Source: Litchfieldella anticariensis FP35 = DSM 16096 (GTDB taxonomy: Bacteria; Pseudomonadota; Gammaproteobacteria; Pseudomonadales; Halomonadaceae). From it: a stretch of DNA of 64,000 nucleotides. The notes beneath the pieces are model-generated. The model searched no databases and was not told the origin of the DNA. It saw only the letters and a list, made by a program, of their open reading frames with translations. The stretch lies in NCBI RefSeq assembly GCF_000409775.1, contig NZ_KE332377.1, forward strand, positions 620,001 through 684,000. Reading direction: 5' to 3'. The position numbers were made by a program, and so were the translations under genes. Below, in pieces: positions 28,507-37,754 of the stretch. Numbering within the stretch: the stretch's first letter is position 1; every line of letters begins with the position of its first letter.

Positions 28507-29727
28507 TCAGCTCACCGTGACGGTGACGCCATGATCACGCCAACCGTTGTGCCCATAGCCCCTTTCATTATCCATCCGTGCTTCAGGCTGACTGTTGCCT
28601 TCCACGTCGGTGGCCCGTGAGACGATGCGATACTCACCCGGTGACAGCTCGGTGGCCAACACGAAAGGCCGCCAAGCGTAAGGTCCCAAGTCCGGCCCCA
28701 ACAACTCCGCTTCTTGCCAGGTTTCGCCGTCGTCCACCGACACTTCGACCTTGTCGACCGTTCGGGTGCCGCCGAGCGCGACGCCGTAGAGCATGTTGCG
28801 ACCCTGTTCGGTGGTGTCGAGTGGCAGCGTGATCCAGGACTTGATATTCATCTCCCACATGGAAGGCTGGTCCGGGGCGCCACTAACACCTACGTCGCGG
28901 ACACGATAGCCCGATACCTGGATCTTGGCGTTGCTCTCGTTTTCGGTCAGAGCGACGTACTTGACGTACTTGACGTTGTTGACCCCATAAAAGCCGGGCA
29001 CCACCATGCGCAGTGGGCCGCCATGCGCAATGGGGATAGGGTCGTCATTGAGTTCCCAGGCGAGAAGAACGCGTTCCATGACCTCCAGAGGCACGGAACG
29101 CTCGACCATCACTTCCTTGGCATCGAGGCCATCGGGAATCTCTTCGCCACCGGTGCCGGTGATGAACTTGGCACCGCCAGATGGACCACCGAGCGTATCG
29201 ATAACCGCCTTGAGCGGCACCCCGGTCCACACGACGCAACCTGCCGCACCGACGCTCCACTGCGTACCGCTTGCACCATGCGGGAAGAAAGCGCGACCGT
29301 TGCCTGAGCATTGCAGAACCGAAGCGACGGTCTGAACATCGATCTTCTTGAGTTCTCCGAGGGTCAGGGTGCGAGGATCGTTGACGCCTTCGAAGCGTAC
29401 CTCCCAGGCGTCGGGGTCGGCAACGATACTGGCATCGGGGGCCGGCAGGTTGTTGCGTACGAACAGTGTCTCGCTGGGGGTAACGATACCGCTGCGGATG
29501 GCGTTGCGACGGGTCTCCATGGTCGCTTCGCTATGCAGGATCAGATCCTGCTTGCGTTTCCACGACGCATAACCAGGTAGCGATGAGAGTTCCTCAGCTC
29601 GTACGAAAGGGGTCAGGCTCATGATGCCCAAGGCAGCCACCGCGCCGGCGCTGCCCTTGAGCAGTAGTCTCCTCGCGGGATTTTCCAGGATCTCGGTTAT
29701 CTCGGTAGGCATTGTGGAGGTTGTCAT
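28507..29727 (-). CDS. Periplasmic molybdenum sulfite dehydrogenase (SorA-like)
   Basis: The 406-residue protein has a Tat signal (PARRLLLKG, R19-R20, then a hydrophobic stretch to about 44). It contains the sulfite oxidase molybdopterin domain with the Mo-ligand C140 in VLQCSGNGRAFF, GGPLRMVVPGFYG, and a dimerisation domain with SVDDGETWQEAEL. It should oxidise sulfite to sulfate and pass electrons to the cytochrome encoded next. I chose the ATG at 29727, which follows CAGGAGA. Confidence 0.9.
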   Translation of the reverse strand: MTTSTMPTEITEILENPARRLLLKGSAGAVAALGIMSLTPFVRAEELSSLPGYASWKRKQDLILHSEATMETRRNAIRSGIVTPSETLFVRNNLPAPDASIVADPDAWEVRFEGVNDPRTLTLGELKKIDVQTVASVLQCSGNGRAFFPHGASGTQWSVGAAGCVVWTGVPLKAVIDTLGGPSGGAKFITGTGGEEIPDGLDAKEVMVERSVPLEVMERVLLAWELNDDPIPIAHGGPLRMVVPGFYGVNNVKYVKYVALTENESNAKIQVSGYRVRDVGVSGAPDQPSMWEMNIKSWITLPLDTTEQGRNMLYGVALGGTRTVDKVEVSVDDGETWQEAELLGPDLGPYAWRPFVLATELSPGEYRIVSRATDVEGNSQPEARMDNERGYGHNGWRDHGVTVTVS

Positions 29728-29854
29728 GACGTGTCTCCTGGGTTGTTGTGATATGGGAGACATGACCTGGACGAAGCCGGTACATGGAATTTAGGTATAT
29801 GTTCGTTTCCTTGGATTGGTCAAGGCGAAGAGACGCTGTCACTAGATGCACGAA

Positions 29855-29876
29855 CCCCCCGGCACTGGCCGGGGGG
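29855..29876. terminator. GC-only hairpin after gcvP
   Basis: CCCCCCGGC and GCCGGGGGG pair for 9 bp around loop ACTG, 24 bases beyond the gcvP stop. There is no T-run on either strand, so it may be a weak or pausing terminator. Confidence 0.5.
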
Positions 29877-29899
29877 GCGTGCGATACACGGCACTGGTG

Positions 29900-32794
29900 T
29901 CAGTCGCGGTATTCGTCGATGCTCGGGCAAGAACAGATCAACTGACGATCGCCAAACACGTTGTCGACGCGATTGACCGCTGGCCAGTATTTGGCTGCCT
30001 TGACGGCCTCCGAGGGGAAGGCGCCCAGTTCGCGGGAGTAGGGTCGCTCCCAATGCGAGTCCATGAGATCCGCCATGGTGTGCGGAGCATTTGCCAAGGG
30101 GTTGTCATCGACCGGCCATTCACCTTTTTCCACTCGGGCGATTTCTTCGCGAATGGCGATCATGGCATCGCAGAAGCGGTCGATCTCATAGAGCGACTCC
30201 GACTCAGTAGGTTCTACCATCAATGTGCCGGGCACTGGGAAGGACATGGTTGGGGCATGGAAGCCGTAGTCCATCAATCGCTTGGCGATGTCCTCTTCAG
30301 TGATGCCGGAGGTAGCCTTGAGTGGCCGAATGTCGATGATGCATTCATGGGCGACGGTACCGTTGGCTCCTTTGTAGAGAACCGGGTAATGCCCATCCAG
30401 GCGCTTGGCGATGTAGTTGGCGTTGAGGATGGCCAGTTCGGTTGCTTCGCGCAGCCCGCGTGTCCCCATCATTTTGATATAGGCCCAAGAGATGGGCAGG
30501 ATCGAGGCTGAACCAAAGGCGGCCGCCGATACGGCGCCGCAATCGGGATTGACACCCGTGATGGGTGTCACTACGTGGTTGGAGACATAAGGTGCCAGGT
30601 GCGCCTTGACTCCAATCGGTCCCATACCCGGGCCACCGCCTCCATGGGGGATGCAGAAGGTCTTGTGCAGGTTGAGGTGCGAAACGTCGCCACCGAAGTC
30701 CCCTGGGCGGGCCAGGCCGACCTGGGCATTCATGTTGGCACCGTCGATGTAGACCTGGCCGCCATGGTCGTGGACGATCTTGCAGGCTTCGCGAATGCTT
30801 TCCTCGAAGACACCGTGTGTCGACGGATAGGTGAGCATGATCGCGGAAAGATTGTCACGGTGCTGCCCAGCCTTGTCACGCAGATCGTTCAGGTCGATAT
30901 TGCCATCCTTGTCGCATTCCACCACCACGACTTTCATATGAGCCATGGCGGCAGAGGCTGGATTGGTACCGTGAGCGGAACTGGGGATCAGGCAGATATC
31001 ACGATGTCCTTGGCCTTGGGCGACCTGATAGCGACGGATAGCCACCAAACCCGCGTATTCGCCTTGGGCTCCGGAGTTGGGTTGCATGGAGATGTGTTCG
31101 TAGCCGGTAATTTCCACCAGGAACGCAGCCAACTCGTCGATCATCTGCTTGTAGCCGACGATTTGATCCTTGGGGGCGAAGGGGTGGATATGAGCGAATT
31201 CCGGCCAGGTGATGGGAATCATCTCGCTGGTGGCATTGAGCTTCATGGTGCACGAACCCAACGGGATCATCGCATGAGTCAGTGACAGATCCTTGTTTTC
31301 CAGACGCTTGAGATAGCGCAGCATTTCGGTTTCGCTGTGATAACGCTGGAAGGTTGGGTGCGTCAGGAAGTCGGATTTACGCTGGCAGGCAGCGGGAATG
31401 CCGCTTAGACGCTTGGCGACTACCTCCTCGTCCAGTGCCGCGGCGGAGAGTTCGTGCTCCTCGCCGAGCAGCACGTCGAAGAGCACGCCAAGATCCGCCG
31501 TCGTCGTGGTCTCGTCCAGGCTGACGCCGATATCGCCGTTGTCGAAATAACGCAGGTTGATTTCATGCGTCATGGCGCGGCCATGAATCTTGCCGGCATC
31601 CACATTCGTCAGGCGTAGGGTGTCGAACCAGCTGTCGTGTACCAACTGCACCCCTTTGCGCTTGAGTCCTTCGGCGAGGATCGTGGTCAAGCGGTGAATA
31701 CGCGAGGCAATGGTACGTAGACCGGAAGCACCATGGTATACGGCGTAGAAGCCGGCGATATTAGCCAGCAGCGCCTGCGCAGTGCAGATGTTGGAGGTCG
31801 CTTTCTCGCGGCGAATGTGTTGCTCGCGGGTTTGCATCGCCATGCGTAGCGCTTGGTTACCCCGGTTATCCTTGGAGACGCCGATGATACGCCCGGGAAT
31901 GGAGCGCTTTAGCTTGTCGGTGGTGGCGAAGAAGGCAGCGTGGGGGCCGCCGAAGCCCATTGGCACGCCGAATCGCTGGCTATTGCCAATGACGATATCG
32001 GCTCCCAGGCTGCCGGGCTCCTTGAGCAACACCAAGCTCATGATGTCGGCAGCCACGCAGGTCATGACGCCACGCTCGGCGGCAGCCTTCAGCAGAGGAG
32101 CAAGATCGCGAATCTCGCCACTCTGGCTCGGATACTGCAGTAGAGCACCGAACACATCATGGGCCGCGATCTCTCCGGCCGGCGCGACGATCAATTCGAA
32201 GCCGAAGTAATAGGCGCGAGTGCGTATGACATCCAGCGTTTGGGGGAGGACATCGTCGGCGACGAAAAAGGCTTGGCTCTTACTCTTCTTGTTGGCCCGC
32301 TTGCACAGGGCCATGGCTTCAGCCGCCGCTGTCGCTTCATCCAACAGGGATGCATTGGCCAGCTCCATGCCGGTGAGATCCATGACCATCTGCTGGAAGT
32401 TGAGCAATCCCTCCAAACGGCCTTGGGCGATTTCAGGCTGGTAGGGCGTGTAGGCGGTATACCAGCCAGGGTTTTCCAATACGTTGCGCTGGATCACCGC
32501 CGGCAGGTGAGTGTTGTAATAGCCTTGGCCGATATATGTCTTAAAGACCTTGTTTTGACGTGCCAGGCGCTTGAGATAATCGAGCGCCTCGGCCTCGGCT
32601 CGTGGAGCGTCGAGGTTCAGCTCACGACCCAGCCGAATATCGGCTGGCACGGTTTTCTCGATTAATGTCGAGATGCTGTCGATATGCAGCATCTTGAGCA
32701 TCTGTACAACGTCGTCGGCATCGGGGCCATTATGACGTTGAAGAAAGGCGTCGTGGCCGGCCAGTTCGGCCAGGCGGCGATTATCTAAAGCCAT
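29900..32794 (-). CDS. gcvP: Glycine dehydrogenase (decarboxylating), P protein
   Basis: The 964-residue PLP enzyme is the single-chain form of the glycine decarboxylase, with two homologous halves. The N-terminal part has [12 protein letters not shown], and the C-terminal half has the PLP-lysine loop [20 protein letters not shown]. It decarboxylates glycine and passes the aminomethyl group to lipoyl-GcvH. I chose the ATG at 32794 ([11 protein letters not shown]), with AAGGTG upstream. It follows gcvH by 93 bases in one transcription unit. Confidence 0.96.
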   Translation of the reverse strand: MALDNRRLAELAGHDAFLQRHNGPDADDVVQMLKMLHIDSISTLIEKTVPADIRLGRELNLDAPRAEAEALDYLKRLARQNKVFKTYIGQGYYNTHLPAVIQRNVLENPGWYTAYTPYQPEIAQGRLEGLLNFQQMVMDLTGMELANASLLDEATAAAEAMALCKRANKKSKSQAFFVADDVLPQTLDVIRTRAYYFGFELIVAPAGEIAAHDVFGALLQYPSQSGEIRDLAPLLKAAAERGVMTCVAADIMSLVLLKEPGSLGADIVIGNSQRFGVPMGFGGPHAAFFATTDKLKRSIPGRIIGVSKDNRGNQALRMAMQTREQHIRREKATSNICTAQALLANIAGFYAVYHGASGLRTIASRIHRLTTILAEGLKRKGVQLVHDSWFDTLRLTNVDAGKIHGRAMTHEINLRYFDNGDIGVSLDETTTTADLGVLFDVLLGEEHELSAAALDEEVVAKRLSGIPAACQRKSDFLTHPTFQRYHSETEMLRYLKRLENKDLSLTHAMIPLGSCTMKLNATSEMIPITWPEFAHIHPFAPKDQIVGYKQMIDELAAFLVEITGYEHISMQPNSGAQGEYAGLVAIRRYQVAQGQGHRDICLIPSSAHGTNPASAAMAHMKVVVVECDKDGNIDLNDLRDKAGQHRDNLSAIMLTYPSTHGVFEESIREACKIVHDHGGQVYIDGANMNAQVGLARPGDFGGDVSHLNLHKTFCIPHGGGGPGMGPIGVKAHLAPYVSNHVVTPITGVNPDCGAVSAAAFGSASILPISWAYIKMMGTRGLREATELAILNANYIAKRLDGHYPVLYKGANGTVAHECIIDIRPLKATSGITEEDIAKRLMDYGFHAPTMSFPVPGTLMVEPTESESLYEIDRFCDAMIAIREEIARVEKGEWPVDDNPLANAPHTMADLMDSHWERPYSRELGAFPSEAVKAAKYWPAVNRVDNVFGDRQLICSCPSIDEYRD

Positions 32795-32887
32795 GAAGCA
32801 CCTTGCATGTGTAGCGGAGCGGTCAAGCTCCTGACGGATAAAGGGACGAGATTGGCGAACCGCTGCGCGGCCCGCCAAACTCGTATG

Positions 32888-33280
32888 TCAGTCGTCGTCC
32901 TCAGCCAACTGGCCGTAGGCATCGGCATTGAGCAGGCTGTTGAGTGCTTCGATGTCGGCCGGCTTCAGCTTGGCGATCCAACCATCTTCATAGGGCGATT
33001 CGTTGAGAGTCTCCGGAGCATCCTCGAGCGCGTCATTTACCTCTAGCACCTCACCAGCCAAGGGGGCATAAAGGTCCGATGCGGCTTTGACCGACTCGAT
33101 GACACCGAACTCTTCTCCAGCCTCGAGCTCGCGTCCTACCTCGGGTAGCTCAACGAAGACCACATCGCCCAATGCTTGTTGGGCATGATCAGTGATACCT
33201 ATCGTGACGGTGCCGTCACCGTTGTCCAGAACCCACTCGTGGCTTTCGGTGTAATTCAAGTTCGCGGGAATTGTACTCAT
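32888..33280 (-). CDS. gcvH: Glycine cleavage system H protein
   Basis: The 130-residue lipoyl carrier has SHEWV near the start, GITDHAQQALGDVVFVELP, and the lipoylation lysine K65 in GVIESVKAASDLYAPL. It carries the aminomethyl group between GcvP and GcvT. The ATG at 33280 is preferred over the GTG just before it. The C-terminus is acidic (AEDDD). Confidence 0.96.
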   Translation of the reverse strand: MSTIPANLNYTESHEWVLDNGDGTVTIGITDHAQQALGDVVFVELPEVGRELEAGEEFGVIESVKAASDLYAPLAGEVLEVNDALEDAPETLNESPYEDGWIAKLKPADIEALNSLLNADAYGQLAEDDD

Positions 33281-33868
33281 CACGTTTTCCTATACGAAAT
33301 GGTTTTTCTGATTCGGGGAATCGCAGCATCATTATGCCTGAATAGTGAGCCGACTGGCAGCTATGGTGCGATTCTCCATCTGGAGCGCTTGACCGCAACC
33401 TAAGGGTGGCCGGCTTTGTCGGCATCGTCCAGCATCAGTGCTGAATTGCTCGGTGGGCGGATCGCAATCAAGCGTATAGCTGGTTCAGAGCAGTCATACA
33501 GAAAGGATACGCAACCTCAAGGTGCTCCCCGACTTGTACGGTGTCCCAATGCAAGCTAATGTACCCGTGTTTCCTATAAGAAACAAATTTCCTCCTTCTT
33601 GGCGCTGATGTATCTGCGCTGGCCAGGAAGTGGTGCAGTGCTATATTTTCGTTACATCGGTCATTTGGACAATGTTTTCTATGGGATGCTGGAGAAATTA
33701 TGGTGGGATCCGCTATGGTACGCCAGTTCGAGCGGCAAGGGGCAGCAAGGGCTCGACTGGCCGTAGCGGAAAAGCGTCCGCCAGGTTCGCCAGGCCCCTG
33801 AGTTGCTGACCAAGCACATCCATGCACAGACAGACGTGCACAACAAGAAACGGAAAGGGGGTAAATAG
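33281..33868. other. Long divergent regulatory stretch between gcvHP and the alanine/glycine symporter
   Basis: These 588 bases separate gcvH (left) from the symporter gene (right) and hold no convincing coding frame. I looked for a glycine riboswitch on both strands; the CCGAAGGGG and CTCTCAGG consensus elements are missing. A near-perfect 16-base palindrome lies at 33569-33584. A possible TGTAACG half-site on the minus strand near 33650 resembles half of the operator reported for the Pseudomonas glycine regulator GcsR, without its partner half. Confidence 0.55.
33569..33584. promoter_or_regulatory. Near-perfect 16-base palindrome, possible operator
   Basis: GTTTCCTATAAGAAAC has one mismatch between its 8-base arms and sits near the middle of the divergent glycine-cleavage region. 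It may be a repressor or activator site shared by both directions; this is inference from symmetry alone. Confidence 0.4.
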
Positions 33869-35245
33869 ATGGAAACCTTGAATAGTGTCTTCAGCGCTAT
33901 CAATAGCGTGGTCTGGGGACCGTTGATGCTGATCCTGCTACTAGGAGTTGGCCTTTATCTACAGCTCGGTTTGAAGCTGATGCCGATTCGTAAGCTGGGC
34001 ATGGGCTTCAAGCTAATGTTTCAAGGGCGGGTTTCGGCCAAGGATGACGAGAAGGAAGGGGAAATATCACCCTTCAATGCCTTGATGACCGCACTGTCGG
34101 CTACCATCGGCACCGGTAACATCGCCGGGGTGGCGACGGCTATCGCTCTGGGGGGGCCTGGAGCGGTGTTCTGGATGTGGATCACTGCGTTGGTAGGCAT
34201 GGCCACTAAATTTGCCGAAGCCGTGCTGGCGGTGCGTTACCGCGAAGTCGATGATCTTGGCAATCATGTGGGTGGCCCGATGTTCTACATCCGGAACGGT
34301 TTGGGCAAGAAATGGGCATGGCTGGGCGGTGCTTTTGCATTTTTCGGGGCAGTGGCAGCCTTTGGTATCGGTAATACGGTGCAATCCAATTCGGTAGCCG
34401 ATGCCTTGGATGCCTCTTTTGGCATGCCGCATTGGCTGACTGGCGTAGTGATCATGGTGTTGGCCGGTGCCGTTATCCTGGGTGGGATCAAGCGTATCGC
34501 CAAGGTGGCGGGCAAGCTGGTGCCGATCATGGGGATTGCGTATGTCATCGCTGGTCTGGCGGTATTGATCGTCAATGCCAGCCAGATCGGCTCGGCTTTC
34601 AGCATGATCTTTTACTATGCTTTCAACCCGCATGCTGCCGTCGGGGGTTTTGCCGGAGCCGCTGTGATGGCGGCCATTCGCTTCGGTGTGGCGCGAGGTA
34701 TCTTCTCCAATGAGGCAGGCCTTGGTAGTGCTCCCATCGCCCATGCCGCCGCACAAACCAAGAATCCGGTGCGGCAAGGCCTGATCGCCATGCTGGGAAC
34801 CTTTATCGATACCATTATCGTATGTTCGATCACAGCATTGGTGATTCTCACTTCCACAGTGTGGGAGACAGGGGAGGAAGGTGCCTCACTGACGGCCATG
34901 TCCTTCGAGGCTGCCTTGCCAGGTGTGGGTAACCATATCGTATCGATTGCCTTGGCGGTGTTTGCCTTCACCACGATTCTGGGGTGGTCTTTCTACGGTG
35001 AGAAGTGTTTCGAGTACCTGTTTGGCGTGCGTTCCATCACGCTGTATCGCGTGTTGTTCGTATTGGCCATTCCGGTGGGCGCTCTGGCCCAACTTGGCCT
35101 GATCTGGCTGATGGCAGATACGTTCAACGCCATGATGGCGATTCCCAACCTGATTGCACTAGCGTTGCTGTCGCCCATGGTCTTCAAGCTGACCAAGGAC
35201 TTCTTCGATGGCAAGGATGTGTTGCCAGGCGAAGAACTCAAGTAA
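33869..35245 (+). CDS. Sodium:alanine/glycine symporter (AGCS family)
   Basis: The 458-residue membrane protein has the AGCS pattern: FNALMTALSATIGTGNIAGVATAIALGGPGAVFWMW near the N-terminus, GGPMFYIRNGLG, and FSNEAGLGSAPIAHAAAQT. It imports alanine or glycine with Na+. It lies between the divergent gcvHP genes and gcvT and is 78 bases from gcvT in the same direction, which argues for glycine as a substrate here. Confidence 0.93.
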   Translation: METLNSVFSAINSVVWGPLMLILLLGVGLYLQLGLKLMPIRKLGMGFKLMFQGRVSAKDDEKEGEISPFNALMTALSATIGTGNIAGVATAIALGGPGAVFWMWITALVGMATKFAEAVLAVRYREVDDLGNHVGGPMFYIRNGLGKKWAWLGGAFAFFGAVAAFGIGNTVQSNSVADALDASFGMPHWLTGVVIMVLAGAVILGGIKRIAKVAGKLVPIMGIAYVIAGLAVLIVNASQIGSAFSMIFYYAFNPHAAVGGFAGAAVMAAIRFGVARGIFSNEAGLGSAPIAHAAAQTKNPVRQGLIAMLGTFIDTIIVCSITALVILTSTVWETGEEGASLTAMSFEAALPGVGNHIVSIALAVFAFTTILGWSFYGEKCFEYLFGVRSITLYRVLFVLAIPVGALAQLGLIWLMADTFNAMMAIPNLIALALLSPMVFKLTKDFFDGKDVLPGEELK

Positions 35246-35323
35246 TGGATAGTCAGGCGGGAGTAGGATGGGCTTCTCTCGCCGACTCCCTTATCGATAT
35301 AACCGAGGGTGAGAGCACAAGCG

Positions 35324-36436
35324 ATGAGCGAACTCAATAGAACACCGCTTTACGATCTGCATGTCGAACTGAAAGGCAAGATGGTGCCCTTCGCCGGTTA
35401 CGAGATGCCGGTCCAGTATGCACTGGGGGTCAAGAAGGAGCATGAACACACTCGTGCCGCCTGTGGCCTGTTCGACGTCTCCCACATGGGGCAGGTGATC
35501 GTACGTGGTGCGGATCCGGCGGTGGCACTGGAAGCCTTGGTGCCAGCAGATATCGTGGGGTTGGCGGTGGGGTCGCAGCGCTATGCTCTATTCACCAATG
35601 ATGAAGGCGGCATTCTCGACGATCTGATGGTGGTCAAGGCCGAGGACCATCTCTATCTGGTCGTCAATGCTGCCTGTAAGGAGCAGGATATCGCCCACCT
35701 CCGTAAGGGGTTGGGTGACGGCTATGAGGTAGAGGTGCTGGACCGCGGTTTGCTGGCCTTGCAAGGACCTCTCGCGGCAACTGTCATGCGGCGTTTGTGT
35801 CCTGCTGCCTGTGAGATGATGTTCATGCAGCATGGAAGATTCCACATCGGCGGTATGGATGTGTGGATCAGCCGCAGCGGCTATACTGGCGAAGATGGGT
35901 TCGAGATCTCGGTTGCCGTTGAGGATACCATGCCCTTGGCCAAGCGGTTGCTAGCCGAATCGGAAGTCGAGCCGATCGGATTGGGGGCGCGTGATTCGTT
36001 GCGTCTCGAAGCGGGTTTGTGCCTGTACGGCCATGATATCGACACGACCACGACCCCGGTCGAGGCAGGGCTGATTTGGGCCATTGGCAAGCCTCGTCGT
36101 CATGGTGGTGAGCGTGAGGGTGGTTTCCCCGGTACCGAGCTCATTCTACCGCAGGCCGAGAACAAGGATCATACACGCAAGCGGGTCGGGCTGTTGGGTG
36201 AGGGGCGTGCGCCAGTTCGGGAAGGCGCTGAACTGTATAGCGAAGCAGGCGAGAAAATCGGTGTCGTTACCTCGGGTGGCTTCGGTCCGAGTGTCGGAAA
36301 GCCGGTGGCGATGGGATATGTAGCGATAGAGCATGCTGCTCTCGATACACAAGTGTTTGCCGAAGTGCGTGGCAAGCGGCTACCTATGACCGTCACCAAG
36401 ATGCCGTTTGTGGCTCCTGGTTATTTCCGTGGCTGA
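35324..36436 (+). CDS. gcvT: Aminomethyltransferase, glycine cleavage T protein
   Basis: The 370-residue tetrahydrofolate enzyme has YDLHVELKGKMVPFAGYEMPVQY, GLFDVSHMGQ, SRSGYTGEDGFEI and LGARDSLRLEAGLCLYGHD, which are typical GcvT segments. It releases ammonia and forms 5,10-methylene-THF from the H-protein intermediate. I chose the ATG at 35324. It is separated from gcvHP and paired with the symporter. Confidence 0.96.
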   Translation: MSELNRTPLYDLHVELKGKMVPFAGYEMPVQYALGVKKEHEHTRAACGLFDVSHMGQVIVRGADPAVALEALVPADIVGLAVGSQRYALFTNDEGGILDDLMVVKAEDHLYLVVNAACKEQDIAHLRKGLGDGYEVEVLDRGLLALQGPLAATVMRRLCPAACEMMFMQHGRFHIGGMDVWISRSGYTGEDGFEISVAVEDTMPLAKRLLAESEVEPIGLGARDSLRLEAGLCLYGHDIDTTTTPVEAGLIWAIGKPRRHGGEREGGFPGTELILPQAENKDHTRKRVGLLGEGRAPVREGAELYSEAGEKIGVVTSGGFGPSVGKPVAMGYVAIEHAALDTQVFAEVRGKRLPMTVTKMPFVAPGYFRG

Positions 36437-36495
36437 GAGCCTTTAGATGATTTATACCGTTATCTTAAAAGACAACCCTATCTGTATGAGCTTGA

Positions 36496-36524
36496 AAAAC
36501 CGCCTCTCTATGAGAGGCGGTTTT
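36496..36524. terminator. Bidirectional Rho-independent terminator
   Basis: AAAACCGCCTCTC and GAGAGGCGGTTTT pair for 13 bp around loop TAT, with T-runs in both directions. It sits between convergent gcvT and the AlkB-like gene. Confidence 0.92.
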
Positions 36525-36532
36525 CATGCAAC

Positions 36533-37168
36533 TCACCGGGTTGATGCCATGATGGGATGAATCCATCGGAAAGTCAGGCTGATCCGCAAGCCTGGTAAGC
36601 GTCTGGGGAGCAAGGCATGTTGCAGTTGCTGCTGAGTCCCGGGTCCCATGAGAAGTAGGCTGTCATGGGGCAGCCACAAGTTGAAGGCTGGTGCGTGTCG
36701 ATCGCGCCAACGCATACGCAAAGGGCGTTCCGCGCCGAGACTGACAGCAGCGATTACCGGGGATGGCCCCAATTCCGGTTCATTGTCGCTATGCCAGCCC
36801 ATGCGCTCTTCACCATTGGCATAGCGATTGAGCAATACGCTATTGAAGCGTGTCGGCGTGCCATGCGCTTCCAGCAGTTCTTCGAGACGTTGGCACAGCG
36901 CCTCGACGTCAGGATGCCATGGGGTGGGAGTAAAGATCTGGCCAGAGTAGCGATAATGGGCGCTCGGATCTCCCATCCAGACCTGCTGACGAGGAATCGG
37001 ATGGTCGCGACCGTAAAGTCGGAGGTTTGGTCGTTGCCAATCCAGATGGGCATCAAGGCGCTGTAGAAGTTCATGGCCAGCGGTGTCGCCAAGAACTCCC
37101 AGGAAGCGCCATATCGGGGGGCTTTCGAGTAATTTCTGCCAGCCGTGAGCATCGTCATGATAGTGCAT
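36533..37168 (-). CDS. AlkB-like 2-oxoglutarate/Fe(II) dioxygenase
   Basis: The 211-residue protein has the AlkB iron site H-x-D in GWHSDNEPELG, the distal His in LQHALLPRR and the 2-oxoglutarate Arg in RISLTFRWI. NSVLLNRYANGEERMG is the substrate-lid side. It resembles the ALKBH2/3 group of nucleic-acid demethylases. It is last in a left-facing run of genes. Confidence 0.9.
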   Translation of the reverse strand: MHYHDDAHGWQKLLESPPIWRFLGVLGDTAGHELLQRLDAHLDWQRPNLRLYGRDHPIPRQQVWMGDPSAHYRYSGQIFTPTPWHPDVEALCQRLEELLEAHGTPTRFNSVLLNRYANGEERMGWHSDNEPELGPSPVIAAVSLGAERPLRMRWRDRHAPAFNLWLPHDSLLLMGPGTQQQLQHALLPRRLPGLRISLTFRWIHPIMASTR

Positions 37169-37205
37169 GACGATAGATTGCCAGCATCGGATTGTCCTTG
37201 TCAGC

Positions 37206-37754
37206 TCACCAATGGGTTGGCATGAGTCTTAGGCTGAGCAAGGCAAAGGCGGTGCCGATCAAGGCTCCACCGAGAACGTCACTGACATAGTGCAGGCCCA
37301 GGCCTACCCTCGACGCCGCTATCAGCAGGCTGAGCGGCGCCACAATGAACAACAGTTCGGGTTGGGTGGCGGCGCACAAGCAACAGAACATGACCGCGTG
37401 CATGGTATGCCCGCTGGGGAAGCTATAGCGGTCCCGGGCTGGCATGGTGCAGGGGATCGAGCGGAAGGTGATGAAGGGACGTTCACGGCATAGGCGAGTC
37501 TTGAGTAGGCGATAGACCAGAATGGCCAGCAAAGCCGTCAGCACGAATTGAAAGAACCACCGCCATCCCATGCGTTCGTGCAGTAGCGGCTGAGCGCCGA
37601 TCAAGACGACCCATGCTGGCCAGTCACCCAGGCGGCTGGCCAGGCGCAAGGTGGCGAGCCAGGGGCGATAGACACTGAAGCTAGCCAGACGTTGACAGAG
37701 CTGCCATTCGAGCAGGTCCAAGCGTTCAAAGACGGCAGGGGTGCGAGGCGTCAT
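37206..37754 (-). CDS. PAP2-family phosphatase, membrane-bound
   Basis: From the ATG at 37754 the protein is 182 residues with several helices and the three PAP2 motifs: KTRLCRERPF (K-x6-RP), PSGHTMHA and SRVGLGLHYVSDVLGG. It probably dephosphorylates a lipid such as undecaprenyl diphosphate or phosphatidylglycerophosphate. The start has GGGAG upstream and overlaps the end of the glycosyltransferase gene by 29 bases, so the two are likely co-translated. Confidence 0.88.
   Translation of the reverse strand: MTPRTPAVFERLDLLEWQLCQRLASFSVYRPWLATLRLASRLGDWPAWVVLIGAQPLLHERMGWRWFFQFVLTALLAILVYRLLKTRLCRERPFITFRSIPCTMPARDRYSFPSGHTMHAVMFCCLCAATQPELLFIVAPLSLLIAASRVGLGLHYVSDVLGGALIGTAFALLSLRLMPTHW

Noticed and set aside
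33281-33480. Possible glycine riboswitch in the gcvH leader (minus strand GGAGAAT...ATTCAGGCATAATGATG)
   Set aside because: It only partly resembles the aptamer; the CCGAAGGGG-type core and CTCTCAGG are absent, and pairing is weak.
33541-33575. Possible sigma-54 promoter (GG...TTGCA) upstream of gcvH on the minus strand
   Set aside because: The GG to GC spacing is 11 bases instead of 10 and the -24 element fits poorly.
33649-33655. GcsR-like TGTAACG half-site on the minus strand
   Set aside because: The partner half CGTTCCG and the tandem repeats of the known operator are missing; no GcsR gene is in the window.
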